NCBI GenBank assembly: GCA_017999675.1
Contig: JAGNLL010000012.1
Location: 1-37,216, forward strand
From: Rickettsiales bacterium
GTDB taxonomy: Bacteria > Pseudomonadota > Alphaproteobacteria > Rickettsiales > UBA1997
Reading direction: 5' to 3'
Length of the DNA stretch: 37,216 bases
Shown: positions 26,226 through 34,913 of the stretch, in pieces
Numbering within the stretch: position 1 is the stretch's first letter
How the letters are laid out: every line of letters begins with the position of its first letter
Notes under the pieces: model-generated
The model's database searches: none
The model's input: only the letters and a program-made list of their open reading frames with translations
Told to the model about the DNA's origin: nothing
Made by a program: the position numbers and the translations under genes

Positions 26226-26966
26226 TCAGTCTTTCATTTTCCATCCCGTCACCGTCACAACCTCAAAAGTCGCGGTCACCTCACCCTCTTCATTCGAGTA
26301 AATTTTTTTGTAATTCTCAGAAATTTTTTGCAGAAATTTTTTGGTAAAAAACTTGCGCGAGCGTTTGGTTAAAATGTTGCCCTGCCCCATGTTTTTCAAG
26401 TCTTTTAGCAGGTTTAGAGGCTCGCCGTATTCAACTTCAATTTTAGCGAAATCAGAAATTGGATTTTGAAAACCCGCCTTTGCAAGCAGATTGGCCGCGG
26501 TTTTAACGTCAATTGTTGGCGGCATTCTTGGTGAAACTCCGGCGTAAATTTCATTTTCAGTTTCGTACAAAGCGTGAGCCAGTTGGCTTAAATTTTCTTC
26601 GCCAAAAAAGCTGGCGATGAAGACGCCGTTTGGTTTTAAAAGCGCTTTAACTTGCAGTAAAAATTGTGGAATTTCGTTAATGAAGTGAAAATTGAGATTG
26701 CTTAAAATTAGGTCGAAAGATTCTGGTTCATTAGGTAAACTTTCTTCGTCCACACAAAAATCAGTCACTTTAACTTTAGAAGAAACGCAGTCGCCGCAAG
26801 CACCAATTTCTAAAACCCGATCAAACTCACGATTCAAAAACTCAACATTCTCGGCAATTCTATTTGCAACTTCGTGATGCAAAAAATTATGCTGCTCAAA
26901 GTTTTTCATCGCGCGCTGACGATTTTGGCGCAGCAAATTTCGGTCAAATAAAGTTTCGTTAGTCAT
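26226..26966 (-). CDS. SAM-dependent methyltransferase-fold protein, NDUFAF5/BioC-like
   Basis: 246 residues. The N-terminus LFDRNLLRQNRQRAMKNFEQ and HNFLHHEVANRIAEN are characteristic of the alphaproteobacterial group related to mitochondrial NDUFAF5, a complex I assembly factor. SAM motif I is degenerate (VLEIGACGDCVS); FDLILSNLNFHFINEIPQ follows as motif IV. The reaction in bacteria is not settled. The ATG at 26966 is preferred over a GTG one codon upstream. It is divergent from comF with only 8 bp between start codons, a pairing often seen in alphaproteobacteria. Confidence 0.87.
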   Translation of the reverse strand: MTNETLFDRNLLRQNRQRAMKNFEQHNFLHHEVANRIAENVEFLNREFDRVLEIGACGDCVSSKVKVTDFCVDEESLPNEPESFDLILSNLNFHFINEIPQFLLQVKALLKPNGVFIASFFGEENLSQLAHALYETENEIYAGVSPRMPPTIDVKTAANLLAKAGFQNPISDFAKIEVEYGEPLNLLKDLKNMGQGNILTKRSRKFFTKKFLQKISENYKKIYSNEEGEVTATFEVVTVTGWKMKD

Positions 26967-26974
26967 CACCTAAA

Positions 26975-27700
26975 ATGAAAATTTTGAAGAGTTTTTTAAA
27001 AATAATTTTTCCAAGCCACTGTCTTGCTTGCGAAAAAATCATCAGCGCCGACGGGCTTTTTTGCGCTGATTGCTGGCCAAAGTTGCAATTTATTTCTGAG
27101 CCAAAATGCGCAATTTGCGCCTATCCGTTTGAGTTTCAAGGCTTGAGTTTGCTGTGCGCAAAATGCCTAACCAAAAAACCATCCTTCGACAAATCTGTAG
27201 CAATTTTTCGCTACAATCACGTGATTCGAAAAATTATTAGTTCGCTGAAATATCGCGACCAAACCTTTGTGGCGAAAAAATTTGCGCGGCTTTTATTTGA
27301 CAAAGCTAAAAACGAAATTGCCGCTTGCGACCTGATAATTCCTGTGCCGCTGCATGTTAAAAGGCTGAGGAAAAGAAAATTTAACCAAGCAATTTTGTTG
27401 GCAAAAAATTTGTTAAAATTTGCGCCTAAAAAAACTTTTTACCCCGATTTTTTAATCAGAACAAAACACACTAAGCCCCAAGTTGAGCTGAAAAAGAAGG
27501 ATCGTGAGAATAATCTGAAAAATGTTTTTGAGGTGAATGAGAAATATCGCGAGACGGTGCGGGGTAAAAAAATAATTTTAATCGACGACGTGACCACAAC
27601 TGGCGCAACGCTAGAAAATTGCGCCAAGGTTTTAAAGAAATGTGGTGCGAAAGAGGTGGTGGTTTTGGTGGTAGCTAAAACTGCACTGGGCGGCTCTTAA
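26975..27700 (+). CDS. comF: ComF family phosphoribosyltransferase-like protein
   Basis: 241 residues. The N-terminal zinc-ribbon-like part has the Cys pairs CLAC, CADC, CAIC and CAKC. The C-terminal phosphoribosyltransferase fold has the PRPP-binding motif IILIDDVTTTGAT. In competent bacteria ComF helps DNA uptake and processing; in alphaproteobacteria the role is less clear. It shares its very short leader with the divergent methyltransferase gene, and its stop overlaps the amidase stop region by 4 bp (convergent). Domains and length are typical. Confidence 0.93.
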   Translation: MKILKSFLKIIFPSHCLACEKIISADGLFCADCWPKLQFISEPKCAICAYPFEFQGLSLLCAKCLTKKPSFDKSVAIFRYNHVIRKIISSLKYRDQTFVAKKFARLLFDKAKNEIAACDLIIPVPLHVKRLRKRKFNQAILLAKNLLKFAPKKTFYPDFLIRTKHTKPQVELKKKDRENNLKNVFEVNEKYRETVRGKKIILIDDVTTTGATLENCAKVLKKCGAKEVVVLVVAKTALGGS

Positions 27701-28428
27701 ACTAGATTCTTCAAAACCTGCTGCGACTGCGCGCACCAAAAATCTAAATCTTTACCCACAAATCGACGATTAAAAACCAGCGCCAACGCTTGCATTTCAA
27801 CGTCAAACTCGTCACTCAAATTTAAAACGCGGTAGCCAAAAGTTTTTAGGTTTTGTTTTATTTTTTTAATTTCTGAACTTCTGTCACCAAGCTTAAATAA
27901 CTCTTCTTCATCTGCGGCCACTTGCGGAAAAACTCCCACGCCATTTTCGGCTAGAAACCGCCAGTCAAACAAATGTGATGGGTCTTGTTTGCGGTCGAGC
28001 AAGCCAGTTTCTTTGTCGTAGGCAATGTCTGAGTGCCCAACAACTTCTAACTTGTGTTTGGCCACCAAATATTTGCAAAGCTGCACTCCGGCAATCATTT
28101 GCGCGCTTTCAAATTTTTTTGCAAAAGGCGACGAGTTAATAAATTCAATGCCAATTGAGTTTTTGTTTAGGCTTTCACAGCCTTTCCAAAAGCTAACTCC
28201 GGCGTGGTAAGCAATGTTGTTTTCGTCAACTAATTCAAAAATTTTGCCGCTTTCGTCAATTAAAAAATGTGGGCTAACTTGATGTTGTTTAAACTGCTCA
28301 ATCGCATGCTGCGCTGAGTTTGCCTCAATGTGGTGCAACACTAAAAAGTCGATTTTTCTTGGCTCAACTACTGTGTCAAAAAACTGTGAGAACTTTTGGC
28401 TTTTGTCGATTTGCATATTTTTTGACAT
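27697..28428 (-). CDS. N-acetylmuramoyl-L-alanine amidase (Amidase_2, AmpD/AmiD type)
   Basis: Cleaves the bond between muramic acid and the stem peptide, in murein recycling or remodelling. The 243 residues carry FLVLHHIEANSAQHAIEQF with His32/His33 as zinc ligand, YHAGVSFWKG, NSIGIEF, GHSDIAYDKE with His132 and RKQDPSHLFDW with Asp149. These match the zinc-binding His, His, Asp of AmpD enzymes. No signal peptide or lipobox is visible, which fits a cytoplasmic recycling enzyme. The C-terminal segment after about 165 may be a small peptidoglycan-binding domain. Confidence 0.92.
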   Translation of the reverse strand: MSKNMQIDKSQKFSQFFDTVVEPRKIDFLVLHHIEANSAQHAIEQFKQHQVSPHFLIDESGKIFELVDENNIAYHAGVSFWKGCESLNKNSIGIEFINSSPFAKKFESAQMIAGVQLCKYLVAKHKLEVVGHSDIAYDKETGLLDRKQDPSHLFDWRFLAENGVGVFPQVAADEEELFKLGDRSSEIKKIKQNLKTFGYRVLNLSDEFDVEMQALALVFNRRFVGKDLDFWCAQSQQVLKNLV

Positions 28429-28513
28429 TAAAATTCTTGAAAACTAGCTTCCGCGCCCTTCATTGATTTACCTACTTATAAACACATTTCTTTAATTTTT
28501 TCTCTTCAAAAAA

Positions 28514-30820
28514 ATGCCAAGCAAAAAGGACGCGGTAAAAAATACCCCAAACACTAAATCAGCAACCAAAAACTCAAAAGATCTTGAAGCGTTGCAATTT
28601 CACATGATGGGCGGAGTGCCAGGAAAAGTTTCAATGACACCAACCAAACCACTTAATACTCAGCGCGATTTAGCTTTGGCTTATTCGCCAGGTGTTGCGG
28701 TTCCTTGTTTAGAAATTCAAAAAAATCCTGACCTTGCTTACGACTACACAGCAAAAGGAAATTACGTTGCCGTAATTTCAAACGGTACTGCGGTTTTGGG
28801 TCTTGGAAACCTTGGTGCTTTAGCTGGCAAACCAGTAATGGAAGGAAAATCAGTTTTGTTCAAACGCTTCGCCGACATCGACTCAGTAGATATTGAAGTT
28901 GCCACTGAAGACGCTGACGAATTTATCAACGCCGTAAAATATTTAGGACCAACTTGGGGCGGTATTAACCTTGAAGACATCAAGGCCCCAGAATGCTTCA
29001 TCATCGAAAGCAAACTTCGTGAAATCATGGATATTCCAGTTTTCCACGACGATCAACACGGAACTGCCATCGTTTCTGCAGCCGGCATTATCAACGCTTT
29101 GCACATTTCTGGCAAAAAATTTAAAGATTTGAAAGTTGTGGTAAACGGCGCCGGCGCTGCTGGTATTGCTTGTTTAGAACTTTTAAAAGCAATGGGTTTG
29201 CCGCACGACAACGCAATTCTTTGCGACACTAAGGGTACAATCTACAAAGGCAGAACTGAAGGCATGAACCAATGGAAATCTGCTCACGCCGCTAACACCA
29301 AAGCTCGCACTTTAGCTGAAGCGATGAAAGGTGCTGACGTTTTCTTAGGCCTTTCAGTTAAAGGTGCGGTGACAAAAGAAATGGTTAAATCAATGGCGAA
29401 AAACCCAGTGATTTTCGCAATGGCCAACCCAGATCCAGAAATTACTCCAGAAGATGTTCACGCTACTCGCAGTGATGCAATCGTTGCAACTGGCCGCTCT
29501 GACTACGAAAACCAAGTGAATAACGTAATGGGCTTCCCTTACATTTTCCGCGGCGCTTTAGACGTTCGCGCTTCAACCATTAACGAAGAAATGAAAATCG
29601 CCGCAGCTCATGCAATTGCTGAGTTAGCCCGCGAACACGTGCCTGAAGAAGTTGTGAAAGCCTACGGCAATCGCGACATGAAATTTGGCAAACACTACAT
29701 CATTCCAACTCCATTCGACGCTCGTTTGATTAGCGTTGTGCCTCTTGCAGTGGCTAAAGCTGCGGTTGCAAGCGGTGTTGCGAGAAAACCAATTAAAGAT
29801 TGGGACGCTTACAAAAAACAACTACAAGCCCGTCGCGACCCTACAATGAACAGCTTGAGTTTGATTTTTGAAAAACTCGAAAGAAATCCGAAAAAAGTTA
29901 TTTTTGCTGAAGGTGAACAACCAGAAATCATTCGCGCTGCCGCTACTTGGCGCGATTCTGGCTACGGCAAACCAATTTTGATCGGCAAAGAAAAAATCAT
30001 TTTAGAAAACATGAAAGAGGCCAATGTCGACGCCAAAGGCATTGAAATTTACAACGCCTCAATTTCTGACGAAAACAGCAAATTTACCGACTACCTCTAC
30101 AAAAAATTGCAACGCGAAGGTGTGCTGCGTTCTGATTGCTCACGCATGATTAAAAACGACCGCAACATTTTTGCTGCATCAATGCTTGCTTGCGGACATG
30201 GTGATGCATTGATCACTGGCCTTACTCGTGGCTATCGCCAATCGCTAACCGATGTTTGGAAAGTGATCAAAAACAAAAAGGACAAAACCGTTCTTGGCAT
30301 TTCAATGGTGATCTCAAAAGGCAAAACCATTTTCATTTCAGACACCGCTTGTTCAGAACTTTCTTCGTCAGAACGCTTGGCTGAAATTGCCGTGCAAACT
30401 GCTAAAAAAGTTCGCGACATGGGTTATGAGCCAAGAGTTGCTTTCTTGTCATTTTCAAATTTTGGATCTGCCCTAAAAACCGAATCAAGCCGCATCAAAC
30501 ACGCCGTTGAAATTTTAGACGGCCGCAAAGTTGATTTCGAATATGACGGTGAAATGACTGCCGACGTGGCGCTAAACTCTGACAAAATGGCGCAATATCC
30601 ATTTTGCAGATTAACCGCACCGGCAAATATTTTGATTTGCCCAGGACTGCACTCAGCTTCAATTGCCACCAAACTTTTAGAAGAAGTGGGCAATTGCACC
30701 GTGATTGGACCAATCTTGGATGGCTTTGAGAAATCGGTTCAAGTTATTAAAATGGGTTCTTCGATTAACGACATCCTAAACCTAGCGGCGATTGCTGCGG
30801 TTGGATCATCTTCAAAATAA
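28514..30820 (+). CDS. maeB: NADP-dependent malic enzyme with C-terminal phosphotransacetylase-like domain
   Basis: Oxidatively decarboxylates malate to pyruvate, producing NADPH. The malic-enzyme part (about residues 1-430) contains LALAYSPGVAVPCLEI, VFHDDQHGTAIVSAAGI and NGAGAAGIACLELLKAMG. The C-terminal half resembles phosphate acetyltransferase (KVIFAEGEQPEIIRAA at about 455-470, ALITGLTRGYRQSL) and is thought to serve regulation by acetyl-CoA in MaeB proteins. At 768 residues it is the usual length. The leader is A-rich without a Shine-Dalgarno sequence, and the gene heads a tight three-gene run. Confidence 0.97.
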   Translation: MPSKKDAVKNTPNTKSATKNSKDLEALQFHMMGGVPGKVSMTPTKPLNTQRDLALAYSPGVAVPCLEIQKNPDLAYDYTAKGNYVAVISNGTAVLGLGNLGALAGKPVMEGKSVLFKRFADIDSVDIEVATEDADEFINAVKYLGPTWGGINLEDIKAPECFIIESKLREIMDIPVFHDDQHGTAIVSAAGIINALHISGKKFKDLKVVVNGAGAAGIACLELLKAMGLPHDNAILCDTKGTIYKGRTEGMNQWKSAHAANTKARTLAEAMKGADVFLGLSVKGAVTKEMVKSMAKNPVIFAMANPDPEITPEDVHATRSDAIVATGRSDYENQVNNVMGFPYIFRGALDVRASTINEEMKIAAAHAIAELAREHVPEEVVKAYGNRDMKFGKHYIIPTPFDARLISVVPLAVAKAAVASGVARKPIKDWDAYKKQLQARRDPTMNSLSLIFEKLERNPKKVIFAEGEQPEIIRAAATWRDSGYGKPILIGKEKIILENMKEANVDAKGIEIYNASISDENSKFTDYLYKKLQREGVLRSDCSRMIKNDRNIFAASMLACGHGDALITGLTRGYRQSLTDVWKVIKNKKDKTVLGISMVISKGKTIFISDTACSELSSSERLAEIAVQTAKKVRDMGYEPRVAFLSFSNFGSALKTESSRIKHAVEILDGRKVDFEYDGEMTADVALNSDKMAQYPFCRLTAPANILICPGLHSASIATKLLEEVGNCTVIGPILDGFEKSVQVIKMGSSINDILNLAAIAAVGSSSK

Positions 30821-30833
30821 TTTTTCTAAAATT

Positions 30834-31262
30834 ATGAGCGACGATAATCACGGACCTAGTAGTTTTGAGATTTCAAACAGAATCGCCACCCATGTTGGAA
30901 ATGGCGCACACGTTGGCGGCGGCGAAGGTGGAGAAACTCACCCAATGCTTCACATTGGAAAACAAGAGATTTCAATTGGCACTCCGGGAATTGACAGCGC
31001 CCTTAAACTTGGAGCAAGCTTTGAAAGCGCTTGGACTTGGTTAAAAGAGGGCGCGAACGCACTTGGAGGAAGCATTACCGAGGTTATGGGCAGAATAAGT
31101 AACTACCTCGGAACATCAGAAGCCAAGGGCGATACTCTAGAATTAACAAATATCAGCCTTACCGAAGTTACTAAAGATGGAGCTCCGGGTGTATCGGGTG
31201 ACGCTCAGTGGAAACATGCTAGCTTCAGAGGATCTGACGGCGGACAAAGCGCTGGGATGTAA
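30834..31262 (+). CDS. Small unknown protein in the maeB run
   Basis: 142 residues from the ATG at 30834 (13 nt after maeB). I do not recognise a family. There is no signal peptide or membrane helix. The first 40 residues are rich in Gly and His (ATHVGNGAHVGGGEGGETHP), followed by an amphipathic middle section (IDSALKLGASFESAWTWLKE) and a Gly/Ser-rich end. It is followed 3 nt later by the SDHAF4-type gene, so it probably is expressed with maeB and the complex II assembly factor. A longer start inside maeB is possible but less likely. Confidence 0.65.
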   Translation: MSDDNHGPSSFEISNRIATHVGNGAHVGGGEGGETHPMLHIGKQEISIGTPGIDSALKLGASFESAWTWLKEGANALGGSITEVMGRISNYLGTSEAKGDTLELTNISLTEVTKDGAPGVSGDAQWKHASFRGSDGGQSAGM

Positions 31263-31265
31263 TTT

Positions 31266-31463
31266 ATGAAAAAACCAGAACCAGAAGAAAAAAAATGTGG
31301 CGAATCTTGCGGCTGCAGCCCTTCGCAAAAAATCAAAAAAGACGAGAAAATCACCAACGCAGAAATCACCTTTCCCAACCAAGAAACCAAACAAAATAAA
31401 ATTGAACAAGACCCAACTCGCTTCGGCGACTGGCAGGTGAACGGTCGAGCGATTGATTTTTAA
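31266..31463 (+). CDS. Succinate dehydrogenase assembly factor 4-like protein (DUF1674)
   Basis: 65 residues. The C-terminus DPTRFGDWQVNGRAIDF is the signature of DUF1674, the family of mitochondrial SDHAF4, which binds flavinylated SdhA and promotes assembly of succinate dehydrogenase. The N-terminal part is Lys/Glu-rich with CGESCGC, which could bind metal but is not part of the known signature. It lies 3 nt after the unknown gene and is closed by palindrome P1 copy 2. The call rests on the C-terminal motif. Confidence 0.85.
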   Translation: MKKPEPEEKKCGESCGCSPSQKIKKDEKITNAEITFPNQETKQNKIEQDPTRFGDWQVNGRAIDF

Positions 31464-31474
31464 CTTTCGAAAAT

Positions 31475-31589
31475 AAAAAGACCGCGTCGGTTGAGCTGAG
31501 TCGAAACCAGCGGAAGGTTCCTGCTTCAATTTCGAGGCAAGAACCTTCCGCTGGTTTCGACTCCGCTCAACCGACGCGGTCTTTTTTTT
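31475..31589. repeat. Palindromic repeat family P1, copy 2, acting as bidirectional terminator
   Basis: 50-bp arms (31475-31524 and 31537-31586) with two mismatches, A-run at the left and eight T residues at the right. The core is the same as in copy 1 (GTTGAG-C-GAGTCGAAACC and GGAAGGTTC), but the outer ends differ (GACCGCGTC against CCGTC). It lies between the convergent SDHAF4-type and M16 protease genes. Confidence 0.93.
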
Positions 31590-31611
31590 GGCGAGCGCGA
31601 GCAGAAATTAC

Positions 31612-32874
31612 TTACGCAAAATTCTTCTTAATCTTTCCAATATCCATCACCTTCCCCACCTTGCCAATCGCAGCGAAAGTTGGTTTTGAATCGCTAAAAA
31701 TCTGCTCGGCAACTCGCGTAATATCTGATTTTTTTACCGCCGAAACTTTCTTCAAAATTTCTTCATCACCCATCAAACGTCCGTAAGAAAAAATATCGCC
31801 GCCCAAACGCTGCATTCTGGTGCTGGTGCTTTCTTTGGCCATTAACAAACCCGCTTCAAACTGCGTGCGAACTCTTTCCATTTCTTTGTCGGAAATTTTT
31901 TCGCAGATTTTTTTCGCCTCAACGCAAGTTGCAGAAATTAATTCGTTAGTTTTTTCAGGCGTTGTTCCTGCGTAAATTCCAAACAATCCCGAATCGTGAT
32001 TGGCAAAATTGAAAGCGTAAATTGAATAAGCCAAACCACGATTTTCGCGCACTTCTTGAAATAAACGTGACGACATTCCGCCGCCCAAAATCATCGCTAA
32101 AATTTGCGAAGCGTAGTGATCTTTGTGCAAATGCGGAACGCCTTTGAAGCCCAAAGTTAAATTAATTTGCTCAAGTTTTTTCTCTTTGCGAAAATCGCCA
32201 CCAACATATTTTGCGTCTTCTACATCTTTGATTTTATTGGTTCCAAGTCCCGTAAAATATTTTTTCGACCACTTCACCAAATCACTTTCTTTAATGTTTC
32301 CGGCCGCAACAACGGCGATATTTTTGTAGTTGTATTGACTGGCAATGTAGTCAACAAAATGGTCGCGTCCAAATTTTTTAATATTTTTTACCGGCCCCAA
32401 AATTGAACGACCAAGTGCTTGCTTGGGGTAAGCGGTTTCTTGAAAATAATCAAAAACAATATCGTCTGGAGTGTCGTTGGTCATTGCAATTTCTTGCAAA
32501 ATCACGCCGCGTTCTTTTTCTAATTCAACTGAATCGAAAGTTGAGTTTTGTAAAATGTCGGCAAGAAATTCGACGGCAAATTCGGCGTGTTTTTTCAACA
32601 CCTTTGCGTAGTAAACCGTTTTGTCTTTTGAGGTGTAAGCGTTGATGCGACCACCAATTCCTTCAAACTCTTCAGCAATTTGTCGCGCACTTCTTTTGGC
32701 GGTGCCTTTAAAAGCCATGTGCTCGAGAAAGTGCGAAATGCCGTTGATTTGCGGTGTTTCGTTACGGCTTCCAGTATTTACAAAAACACCAACCGAAACT
32801 GTTTCGACATCTTTCATTTCGTCAGTTGCAACGCGCAAGCCGTTTGGCAAAGTTGTGATTTCTGTTTTGGACAT
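31612..32874 (-). CDS. M16 family zinc metallopeptidase (mitochondrial-processing-peptidase-like)
   Basis: 420 residues, one two-domain M16 unit. The inverted zinc motif HFLEH is at His48-Glu51-His52, and the third ligand is Glu128 in GVILQEIA, with the usual spacing of 76. RGLAYSIYAFNFAN is the conserved C-domain segment. It is close to the alphaproteobacterial PepR / mitochondrial processing peptidase beta group, with a cytoplasmic location expected since no signal peptide is visible. It ends at a shared bidirectional terminator. The substrate is unknown. Confidence 0.94.
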   Translation of the reverse strand: MSKTEITTLPNGLRVATDEMKDVETVSVGVFVNTGSRNETPQINGISHFLEHMAFKGTAKRSARQIAEEFEGIGGRINAYTSKDKTVYYAKVLKKHAEFAVEFLADILQNSTFDSVELEKERGVILQEIAMTNDTPDDIVFDYFQETAYPKQALGRSILGPVKNIKKFGRDHFVDYIASQYNYKNIAVVAAGNIKESDLVKWSKKYFTGLGTNKIKDVEDAKYVGGDFRKEKKLEQINLTLGFKGVPHLHKDHYASQILAMILGGGMSSRLFQEVRENRGLAYSIYAFNFANHDSGLFGIYAGTTPEKTNELISATCVEAKKICEKISDKEMERVRTQFEAGLLMAKESTSTRMQRLGGDIFSYGRLMGDEEILKKVSAVKKSDITRVAEQIFSDSKPTFAAIGKVGKVMDIGKIKKNFA

Positions 32875-32985
32875 TTGAAATTTTTTTAAGTTGAAACGAG
32901 CGAAGGCGCGAAGTTTTAAATGGCTTATCTAAAAAGAAAATTCGTAAACTTAGTTTTTTCCAAATTAGCTCTATCAATCAATTCC

Positions 32986-34812
32986 ATGCGCAACCACCCT
33001 ATTCTTTCAATTCGCGACGCAACAATTTCCTTCGCCAAAAAAACGCTTTTTGAAAACCTGCACCTCAATCTTTTTCCGCGTGATCGCATTTGCTTAATTG
33101 GCAAAAACGGCGTCGGAAAAACTAGTTTGATGAATGCAATTGTTGGGCAGTTTGATCTTGATTGCGGTGAGCGTTGGGTGTCGCCTCACTGCGTGATTGG
33201 CTATTTGTCGCAAAGCGAAAAGCTGCCACCAAACCGCACGGTTTCTGATTTTATTTTAGATGGCTTAAAAATTGACGAACACAAAACCTACGTTGTCGAC
33301 ATTGTTTGCGAGCATTTGCAAATCGACAAAAACGCCCTCACCCACAATCTTTCTGGTGGCCAAAAACGTCGTGTAAATTTGGCACGCGCCTTGGTTTTAG
33401 AGCCAGATATTTTGTTGCTTGATGAGCCAACAAACCACTTAGATTTGCACATTATTCAATGGCTTGAAACTTACCTGCAAAACTTTCAAGGCGCGCTGTT
33501 GGTGATTTCTCACGATCGCAAATTTTTAGAAAAAGTTTCAAATAAAGTTTTTTGGTTGCGCGCCAATAAGTTGAAAGTGAATCAACAAGGCTACAAAGAT
33601 TTTGACGAATGGTCGCAGCAAATTATTGAGCACGAGCAGCGTGAATTGGCAAATTTGCAAAAGAAGGTTTCTCTTGAAAGTGGCTGGTTGCAAACCGGCG
33701 TGACGGGTCGAAGAAAGAGAAATATTGGTCGCCTGCATTATTTGATGGAGCTGCGCACCAAGCTTGAAGCGCAGAGAAAATTGGTAAAAGCAAATCAGAG
33801 CTACATCAAAATTGAATCGCAAAAAATTGAAGAAGATGCGCCACAGGTGATTATTAGCTTTAATAATGTGAGCAAAGGTTTTGGCGAAAATAAACAGCCG
33901 TTAATTAACAAATTTTCTCTCAAAATTTTACGCGGCGAAAAAATTGGAATTATTGGTAAAAATGGCTCAGGAAAATCTACTCTTTTAAAAATGATGATTG
34001 GCGAATTAGCACCCGATTCTGGCACAGTAAAGCCAGCTCGCGACCTAAGCCTTTCTTACTTCGATCAATCGCGTAGCAAAATTCAACCTGACTCAACAAT
34101 TCAAGAAATTCTCTGCGATTCTGGTGGTGATTACGTGCAACTTGCTAACGGCAGAACCAGTCACATTTGTGGCTATTTAAAAGATTTTTTGTTTGATCCA
34201 AAAGATGTAAATACACTGGCTGGCACCTTGTCTGGCGGACAACAAAACCGATTACTACTTGCAAAAACTTTGGCGAACCCGGGAAATTTTATGATTCTCG
34301 ACGAGCCAACAAATGATCTCGACATGGATAGTTTAGACATGTTGCAAGAATATTTGATGAAGTATCAAGGCACGCTAATTGTGGTTTCGCACGATCGTGA
34401 TTTTTTAGATAATGTTGCAACCAGCATTTTAGCTTTTGAAGAAAATGGCGAAATCACCACGCATGTTGGCGGATATTCTGACTATTTAGAATATAAAAAT
34501 CGTCATTCAAAAACAGTTGACGCTCCGGTGACAAAGCGCGTTGAAAGTGATTTAGTTTCTACGCCAGAAAAACAAATTTCTGCAAAAAAACTTTCTTACA
34601 AACACAAGTTTGAATTAGAAAAGCTTCCGCAAAAAATTGAGAAACTCGAAACTAAAATTCGTGAATTAAGTGAAGAGTTAAGCGAAACCGAAGACCGCAA
34701 CAGCGCAAATCTGGCGCATATCGCCATGGAAATTGCGAGGCTTCAAAAAGAATTAGATGCGGCGGAAGAAAGATGGCTTGAGCTAGAAATGTGTCAGAAC
34801 GAAACGCACTAA
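32986..34812 (+). CDS. uup: ABC-F ATPase, Uup type
   Basis: A soluble protein with two ATP-binding cassettes and no membrane domain; ABC-F proteins act on ribosomes or, for Uup, also in DNA transposition control. Walker A motifs are GKNGVGKTSL and GKNGSGKSTL; signatures are LSGGQKRRVNLARAL and LSGGQQNRLLLAKTL; Walker B motifs are LLLDEPTNHLD and MILDEPTNDLD. The C-terminal coiled coil (KLPQKIEKLETKIRELSEEL) is the Uup-type nucleic-acid-binding end. The ATG at 32986 (608 residues) fits the family; one at 32920 adds 22 residues of no family likeness. Confidence 0.94.
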   Translation: MRNHPILSIRDATISFAKKTLFENLHLNLFPRDRICLIGKNGVGKTSLMNAIVGQFDLDCGERWVSPHCVIGYLSQSEKLPPNRTVSDFILDGLKIDEHKTYVVDIVCEHLQIDKNALTHNLSGGQKRRVNLARALVLEPDILLLDEPTNHLDLHIIQWLETYLQNFQGALLVISHDRKFLEKVSNKVFWLRANKLKVNQQGYKDFDEWSQQIIEHEQRELANLQKKVSLESGWLQTGVTGRRKRNIGRLHYLMELRTKLEAQRKLVKANQSYIKIESQKIEEDAPQVIISFNNVSKGFGENKQPLINKFSLKILRGEKIGIIGKNGSGKSTLLKMMIGELAPDSGTVKPARDLSLSYFDQSRSKIQPDSTIQEILCDSGGDYVQLANGRTSHICGYLKDFLFDPKDVNTLAGTLSGGQQNRLLLAKTLANPGNFMILDEPTNDLDMDSLDMLQEYLMKYQGTLIVVSHDRDFLDNVATSILAFEENGEITTHVGGYSDYLEYKNRHSKTVDAPVTKRVESDLVSTPEKQISAKKLSYKHKFELEKLPQKIEKLETKIRELSEELSETEDRNSANLAHIAMEIARLQKELDAAEERWLELEMCQNETH

Positions 34813-34913
34813 AACAGAAACTTGACTGCCAAAAATGCGCCCTCTAATTCGTCGCGCGTCTTATTCAAAAAAGATCTTTTTTTTACAAACTTCTAAAAAC
34901 AATTTACAAAAAT

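Noticed and set aside
32920-32985. 22-residue N-terminal extension of the ABC-F protein
   Set aside because: No likeness to the family; ABC-F proteins start close to the first cassette, as from the ATG at 32986.
34867-34884. AAAAAAGATCTTTTTT-type palindrome after uup
   Set aside because: The stem would be almost only A-T pairs, too weak for a terminator, and no family relation is seen.
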